Source: Alkalihalobacillus sp. LMS39 (lineage in GTDB: Bacteria; Bacillota; Bacilli; Bacillales; Bacillaceae_F). From it: a stretch of 64,000 bases of DNA. The notes beneath the pieces were generated by a model that saw only the letters and a program-made list of their open reading frames with translations, was not told where the DNA came from and made no database searches. Position 1 is the first letter of the stretch. Each line of letters starts with the position of its first letter. This document shows positions 26,601-35,600 of the stretch, one piece after another. The position numbers and the translations under genes are program-made. Location of the stretch: NCBI RefSeq assembly GCF_022812285.1, contig NZ_CP093300.1, positions 1,054,001 through 1,118,000 on the forward strand. Reading direction: 5' to 3'.

Positions 26601-29600
26601 AGGACAAGCAAAGCTTCGCGAAGAGGATATCGACTATATCGAACTACACGGAACAGGGACAAAGCTAGGTGACCCACAAGAAGTGCATGCGCTTAGCGCT
26701 GTTTTTGCAAATCGGTCAAAAGAAAACCCAATTCAGATCGGGTCAGTGAAATCAAATATTGGCCATGTTGAAAGTGCAGCAGGAATTGCAGGGTTAATCA
26801 AATCAGTGCTTGTCGTCAATACAAAGAAAATTCCAAGGAATCTACATTTTCATACGCCTAATCGATTTATTCAATGGGATACAATTCCGTTTACGGTTGT
26901 TTCTGAAAATATTCAGTTAGAAGAAGGAAAGAAACCGAAAAGAGCAGGGGTAAGCTCATTTGGACTAAGCGGAACAAATGCTCATGTCATTGTTGAAGAA
27001 GTGGAGCAGTCTCCAGCTACGGTTGAACAAAGTAATGTGGAACCGAAGATTATGACATTATCAGCACAAAAACAGGACACACTTTCTCAAATGGTGGCTC
27101 AATTTCGCTCTTTTCTAGAAACAACCGATGAGCGACTTGAAGATATTTGCTATAGCACAACAGAAAGAAGAGACCACTTTGCACATAGAGTCTCCATTGC
27201 AGCCAGTACAAAGGAACAAATGCTAGCTGCATTACAAAAATGGGAAAACAAAGAGAGTGCACATCAAACTCAAAAAGATCTCTTTATCTCGTTTTCTGCT
27301 GAAAGAAAAGCAGAAACAGAATGTTATACACAATTGTATGAAAGATATGATTCATTTCGGCACTCAGTAGCTGAGTGCGAACGAGTTATGGAACAGGTAA
27401 TAAAGAAATGTTCAACATACAAAGCAGAAGAGTCGCCACTAGTAGCTGAGCAATTAGCTTTATTTAAATCACAATATGCATTTGCGAATCTATTACGTGC
27501 AGTACAGATTAACCCACATTATGTTGGTGGGGAAGGCATTGGTCTTCTTGTAGCTGCTTATATGGCGGAATCGCTCACGTTACATGATGCTCTTGTTCTT
27601 GTTCTTACGTTACACCAAACACAATCGGTCACGATAGAAGTAAAGGCACCAAGTGCAACAGTGGATTCACTCATAAACACAATTGGTGTTAACGAGTCAG
27701 AACTAAGGCGAAAGCGTCTAAAGGATAATACCGAACAAATAACTGGACAAGTTACGATTCTCGCTCCTTTCGTTGTCGCCTTAAAGGAAAGGAATGTATC
27801 GTATGTTGTTGGACAAGAACAGAACAAGCCAGATGGTAATTCTATCTCCCTAGAAAGTTTAGTAGAGGAGCTTAGCGCTCTTAAAGTAATGCCACCTACG
27901 ATTCCGATTTACAACATTAATAGAAGTCGAGTAGTAACTGAATCGGAATGGGCGCAATTAAACTATTGGTTAACAGAATCAGCTCTACAAGAAAGAACGC
28001 TTGACGATAGAAAAATAGTTAAAGAAGCCTTCATGCTTACGTTGCCATTGGTCGAGGCCAATAGCTGGGACGAAATGATTTGTTCCTTATATGAAAATGG
28101 CGTTCAAATAAATTGGCATTCTTTCAATCAATATTACAAAGGTCATCTCGTCTCATTACCGTTGTATCCTTTAAACAAAAAACGTTATTGGTTAAAGCGA
28201 AACGTTAACAATCAAAAAGAACAGGTATACGAAGGAACCTTAAAGGAGAGTGGAAAAATGGAAGCTTATATAAAAGAGATAAAAGAAATGATTCATGAAG
28301 TGTCTGAATTAGATGTAGCGGAAATTGACCATACTGCCAATTTATTTTCATTTGGCCTAGACTCATTAATGTTAGTGCAAATTAAAAAGCTCGTTGATAA
28401 AAAATATGATATCGATCTACCGATTAATCGATTAATGGATGATATGGATACGGTTGAAAAAATTTCCGACTATATTGCTAATGAAGCAAATATAGCGGTG
28501 AATGTACAAGAAATGAAAGCGAGAGCAGAAAGAGAAGTAGCGACAGCTTATGAAGTGGTAGAACATCCTACGGAACAACCAACGCAATCTGTGGCACCTA
28601 TACAATTACACACCGAGAAGCCGACGGAGCAAATGATTGAAACACAAACACGTGTATCATCTGAAGCAACAAGCTTAGAAACGATATTTGAAAGTCAGTT
28701 GAAGTGGATGGAAACGAGTATGAATAAACTAGCCAACCAACAACTTGAAACGATAAAAATGATCCAAACGCCTCAACAAACAACAGCATGTTTCGTTGAT
28801 ACTAAACAAGAAAAGGTAAAACAAGCACCGATGCCACTAGAAGAAGAAAAGCAAAAGCCACTAAAAAAAGAAGTCCCTAAAATTAATTTTCGCGCGATGA
28901 AATTAGACCGTGATATTTTCTCAAACGAACAAAAAGCGTTTATTGAGCAATTTATTTCTAAATATAATAAGAAAACGAACGGCTCAAAACAGTATGCACA
29001 AGCAAACCGAAAACTGCTTTCAGATTGGATTGCATCATTAAACTTTCGCATGAGTTACAAAGATTTAATTTACCCGATTGTCTCTGAACGTTCTCAAGGA
29101 GCAAGGTTTTGGGATGTCGATGGAAATGAGTACTTGGATATGGCGATTGGATATGGGGTCCATTATTTTGGACACCGGCCACAGTTTGTTATTGATGCGA
29201 TTCAAGCTCAATTAGCAGAAGGATATGAGACTGGTCCACAAACCGATTTAGCAGGAGAAGTGGCCACACTAGTTACACAATTGACAGGCGCAGAACGAGT
29301 GGCATTTTGTAATACCGGGTCAGAGGCAGTAATGGCAGCAATGCGAATATCACGTACTGTAACAAAACGAAAAAAAGTTGTGATTTTCCGAGGTTCCTAT
29401 CACGGCAATTTTGATAGTGTGTTAGCGGAAATGGACCAAAATCAGTCATTCCCGATTTCACCGGGAACAATGCCAGGAATGGTTGAAGATGTCATCGTCT
29501 TAGATTATGGAACAGAGGAAGCTATACAAGTCATTAAAGAGCGCCATGCCGAAATCGCGGCTGTCATGGTTGAACCTGTGCAAAGTCGAAATCCAGGATT

Positions 29601-32600
29601 ACAGCCAAAAGAGTTTTTACATGAAATGCGTCATTTAACAACTGAAATCGGAGCATTGCTTATTTTTGATGAAATGATAACAGGATTCCGTTGCCATGTA
29701 GGAGGAGCACAAGCCCACTTTGGGATAGTCGCTGACCTTGCTACGTATGGAAAGATAGTCGGTGGTGGCTTACCAATAGGTATATTAGCTGGAAAGGCGG
29801 AGTTTGTTGATACTGTTGACGGGGGTTATTGGGAATATGGGGATGGTTCTTATCCTGAAAAAGAAATGACGTTTTTTGCAGGAACATTTTGTAAGCACCC
29901 ATTAAGTTTAGCCGCATCAAGAGCCGTTCTTCAATATATGAAGGACAATGGCCCTGCTGTTCAGGATAGAGTAACTGAACTTACTCGGTATTTTGTCGAG
30001 GAAGTTAATGACTTATTTGAGCAAGAAGCTGTCCCACTTCGGGTTCGGCACTTTGCGTCACAATTTAAGTTTGAAACCTTTGGGAAATTTAATATTACAA
30101 TGATGCCAGCGGAAATGGATTTATTCTTCTATATGTTAATGGAAAAAGGCATTTACACATGGGAGAAACGAATTTGCTTTTTCTCTACCGAACATACGAT
30201 AGAAGATGCGAATTATTTCTTGCGTTGCATTCATGATGCTGTCGTCGAACTACGAGCAGGGGGATTTGAATTTAAAGATAGACAGCAAACCCCTGTTAAA
30301 AAAAAACGAAACAATGGGTACATTAACATAACAGAATATTTCCCTGTGTCTGATGCGCAAAAGCGAACATTTATTATAAACCAAATGGGTGAAAATGAGC
30401 GTGCCACCCATCTACCAATGGCAATGATCGTAACAGGAAATCTTGATTTAGCAAAGGTCGAACAATGCTTTCAAGACATTATTCAACGTCATGATGTGTT
30501 CAGAACGAGTTTCACTGTGAAAGATGGAGAAATTGTTCAGTCAATTGCTAGTCAAGTAGATTTCTCGATTGATTATAAGGATGGGACAACGATGAGTGTC
30601 GAACGGCTCATTACACAATTTATGGAGCCGTTTGACTTAGCTAAAGCGCCATTGATAAAGGTAGGCATCGCGAAGTTAGAAGAAGGCAGTCATTTATTCT
30701 TTATGGATTTCCATCATATTATTGCAGATGGATATTCAGCTAATATTGTCGCACAAGAGTTTATGAGTTTGTATAACGGCTCTCTTTTGCCTGAAGTGAA
30801 AATACAATATCGCGAGTATGTGAATTGGCATCAAGCATATCTCATATCGAAAGCCTATGAAAAACAGCAACAATTTTGGCTTGAACAATGGAAAGATGGT
30901 GTGACGCAATTAGCGTTGCCAACTGACTTTCCGCGTCCGCTAATTAAAGAAATAACAGGAAAAACAATACGAGACCGTCTAACAACAGAGCAATTGCAAC
31001 AAGTTAAAAAAATAGCTAGAGAAAATGGCACATCGCTTTATATGGTGTTATTAAGCTTGTTTAATGTGTTGCTAACGAAGATTACGGGACAAACAAAAAT
31101 GGCAGTTGGAACACCTGTTGTTGCGAGAGGGCAAGAACAATTCGAAACGATGGTCGGAATGTGCACAAACACAATCGTGCTTCAAAATGAAGTACTTGAA
31201 GATGACTTGTTTTCCGAGTTCGTTACGCGAGTGAAAAAAACATGTTCACAGGCGTTTGCAAACATAGACTATTTATATGAGGATTTAATTGAAAATGTAA
31301 GGCATAAAACACCACTAAATCGGAATCCATTGTTTGATGTTATGTTTATTTATGAAAATGGAAATGACCGTGTCGTAAAGCTTGATGAGCTTCAATTTAC
31401 ACCCTATCATGTTGAGTTAGATGTGTCGCTTTTTGATTTGACGTTTGAAGTCATTGAAGAGAATGGCATGTTATCGATTAACCTTTATTATAGTAATCAA
31501 TTATTTAAAGAAGAAACGATGAAAACGTGGCTTGAATATTTTCATTCTATGATTGAACAAGTGATTGAAGATGACTCGATTGCCATTGCTGCCATTCTTC
31601 AAGAAAAGCAAGCAGAAATGAAAGAACATCGCGATAAAGCAAGAACTCTACCACAGGTCAGTGAACTCGCAAAAGAGCAATCTCTTGAAGAAACAGCAAA
31701 TCATGAAAGTCATCCGAAAATCAAGGAAATTGAACAAAAATTAGCACAGACTTTGGCAAAGGAATTAGGAGTTTCTTCTGTCCATGTCAACGCCAATTTC
31801 TTTGAGCTTGGTATGCGTTCATTAACTGCATTAAAAATCGTAGAAAAATTGAAAACAGAATTTGAGATGAACATTATGGATGTTTTCCATTATCCATCAG
31901 TTGCGAAGCTTGCTCGTCATCTTGCTGGTGAACGAGAAGAAGAACAAAAAAATGAAATGAGCAAACGACGAATCGAGCGAGTAAAAGATACGAATGCCAC
32001 TGTGAAGACTCGCGACATTGCGATTATCGGGATGGAAGGAAAATTTCCAGGGGCCAATACACTTGAACAATTTTGGGATGTGTTACAAGAAGGACGAGAA
32101 ACGATTTCCTTTTTTAGTGAAGAAGAGCTCATTGAAGCGGGTTTAACAAAAGATATCATTTCTAAGCCTCATTATGTAAAGGCAAAAGGTGTGTTGGATG
32201 ATATTGAATATTTTGATTCCCACTTTTTTGATTATTCTCCACATGATGCAGAGCGAATGGACCCACAAATCCGCTTGTTTCATGAATATGCATGGAAGGC
32301 TTTAGAAAGCGCAGGTTATGCTTCTGACAAGTATGAAGGATTAATTGGTGTGTTTGGAGGAAGTGCATCAAATTACGAGTGGATATCACATATTTTTAAA
32401 ACAACGAACAGCATTAGTGAAAAATTAGAACGAGTATCACTCAATGATAAAGATTATATGAGTACACGGATTTCTTATAAGCTGAATTTATTAGGGCCAA
32501 GCTACACCGTGCAAACGGCTTGCTCCACGTCATTAACGGCGTTAAACCTTGCGTGCCAATCTATTTTAAACGGAGAGTGTGATATTGCATTAGCGGGTGG

Positions 32601-35600
32601 AGTATCGATCATGCTTCCAAACAAAACAGGCTATGAATACCAAGAAGGGTTAATGTTATCAAAAGATGGCAAATGTCGACCGTTTGATGAAAACGCAAGT
32701 GGGACTGTATTTGGAGATGGGGTCGGAATCGTTGTGTTAAAACACCTCGATGAAGCAATTGCAGATGGCGATTATATTCATGCTGTTATTAAAGGGTCTG
32801 CCGTCAATAATGATGGAATCCGAAAAGTAGGGTACACAGCTCCGAGTATAGAAGGACAAAAAGAAGTGATTCAACAAGCATATGAGCTAGCGGATATTGA
32901 CCCAGAAACAGTGACGTATGTAGAAGCACATGGAACAGGAACAGAATTAGGAGATCCGATTGAAATTCAAGCGTTAACACAAGCATTCCAAACAAAAAAG
33001 AAACATTATTGTGCGATTGGTTCTGTGAAGTCCAATATCGGTCATGTCGATGCGGCTGCTGGTGTTGCTGGTTTAATAAAAACTGTGCTTGCGTTACAGC
33101 ACAAGCAAATTCCAGCTAGTCTTCATTTTACAAAGCCGAACCCAAATATTGACTTTGAAAACAGTCCGTTTTATGTCAATACAACGTTATCAGAGTGGAA
33201 CCGTCTACCTCATCCGAAACGAAACGGGGAAACATTGCCACTGCGAGCAGGAGTAAGCTCATTTGGATTTGGTGGAACAAATGCGCATGTTATTGTTGAA
33301 GAAGCACCTGTTCAAATTCAAACAAAGCAAAAACAAGCCGGTGAAGAAAAAGTGGAACAACTCATTGTTCTCTCTGCGAAATCAACATCTTCTTTACTGA
33401 AAATATGTGACAATGTAAAGACCTATTTACAAGACGTTGAGGATGTGCGGTTAAGCGATATTGCCTATTCGTTACAAACAGGACGAAAGCATTTCCGCCA
33501 TAGAGTAAGTGTAGTCGGTTCAACGCCTGAAGAGATTGGCGAACAATTAACGGCTATCATTGATGGGAAACTCCAAAATAAAGTCGGCTATCAAAAAGAA
33601 AGTGTAAGCCAGATTGTTTTCATGTTTCCAGGACAAGGAGCTCAATATGTCAATATGGGACTTCAGTTATATGAAAACGAGCCGTATTTTAAAGAACAAA
33701 TGGAAAGATGCTTTGCGATTGTTGATAAGCTAGCAACTTTTTCGTTAGAAGAGATCCTGTTCCCTTATGAGGAAACACCAGAAGCAAAACATCTATTAAA
33801 ACAAACATATGTTACGCAAGTTGCGCTGTTTGTCATTGAATATGCATTAGCGAAGCTTCTAATGAAGTGGGGCATTCGACCAATTGCTATGATTGGACAT
33901 AGCTTAGGTGAATATGTCGCAGCGACGATAGCGGGCGTGTTTTCTTTACAAGAAGCGTTAGCATTAGTCGTAGAACGAGCAAAGCTGATGCAGGAAATGG
34001 AACAAGGTGTAATGGTTAGTGTTCCGCTCGCCGAGGAAGAAGTCTTGTCTTTAATTGAATCAATCGAAGGAATTTCAATTGCGGCAGTAAATGGAGAGAA
34101 ACATTGTGTTGTATCAGGTTATGAGCAAGCTATCGTTCGATTTGAAAATAAACTCGAACAACTTGATATCACAGCGATTCGTTTACAAACGTCCCATGCA
34201 TTCCATTCTGCGATGATGGATACTATGCTTCCTGCATTCGAGGAAAAAGTAAAACAGATTACGTTTCACCCACCAGTCATACCATATTTGTCTAACTTAA
34301 CAGGAACATGGATTACGGTTGAAGATATTTTCGACCCGAGCTACTGGTCAAAACATTTGCGCCATACCGTAAAGTTCCACCAAGGAGCTAGCGAACTGCT
34401 CAAACAAAAAGAAGGTGTCTTTATCGAAGTAGGACCAGGGAAAACCCTACAGTCTTTTATGATGAGACATCCTCAAAAAACAGATGAACATGTGATTTCA
34501 AATGTAATCAGACATCCAAAAGAAAAACTTACAGACAACGCCTTTTTATATGAAAAAATAGGGTTGCTATGGCGTTCAGGGGTAGAAATAGATTGGCATG
34601 CGTTTAATGAAAATAAAAATGCAGTGAAAATTCCGTTACCCACTTATCCTTTTAAAGGCCAGTATTATCCGTTAACAAATATTGGTGTAAATCCAATGCA
34701 AGCAAACAACGACATTTCTCGGGAAATAACGACAAAACAAAACTATGAAAAATGGTTTTATCGTCCTTATTGGAGTATGAGAAATAAACGACCTGCCAGT
34801 CAGCAAAAAAGAGAAACAGAAAATTGGCTTATTTTTGCTGATGCAAAAGGGATAGGAGAACAATTAGCAACTCGTTTACAGCAAGAAGGCGATAGTGTAG
34901 CTGTACTAAAAAGAACGGAACAAGAGTATACAGAGGAAAACGGTTATTATTTAATAAATCCAGCTAATCTAGAACATTATCAGCAGGCGATGAAACAAAT
35001 CTCAAAACAAAACGGCATCCCACAGAAAATATTACACTTATGGGCCATAGACGACCAACATTCGTATGAACACGGGTTAGATGACTATTTTTATAGTTTC
35101 ATTTATGCCATGCAATCACTTGAGCAAAAGAGTGAAGATGAACAAGTGGATGTATTCATTGTCTCGAATGAAATGCATACAATAACAGGGTTTGAACATA
35201 GTCACCATCTTAAAGGATTATTACGAGGACCAGCAAAAGTCATTCCACAAGAATTTCCTCATGTTCATTGTCGTAGCATTGATTTGTCTTTACAAAGTGC
35301 ACCTGATCAAAGTGTCATTGTCGCAGCATTATATGATGAAATCGTCTCAGAGGAACAAGACGAAGTTGTCGCTTATCGCGGAAATTATCGCTTTATCGAG
35401 AATTTTGAACGATTTGGTATGCCAAAACAAGAACCAACCGCAAATGCCTTGATAAAAGAAGAAGGGGTATACTTCATTACTGGAGGGTTAGGTGGTATTG
35501 GACTGACAATCGCAAAGCAACTTGCCAAACAGTATCGCGCAAAACTCATATTAACTGGACGTTCCACTTTTATAGAGCAAGAAAAATGGGAGTCTTGGTT

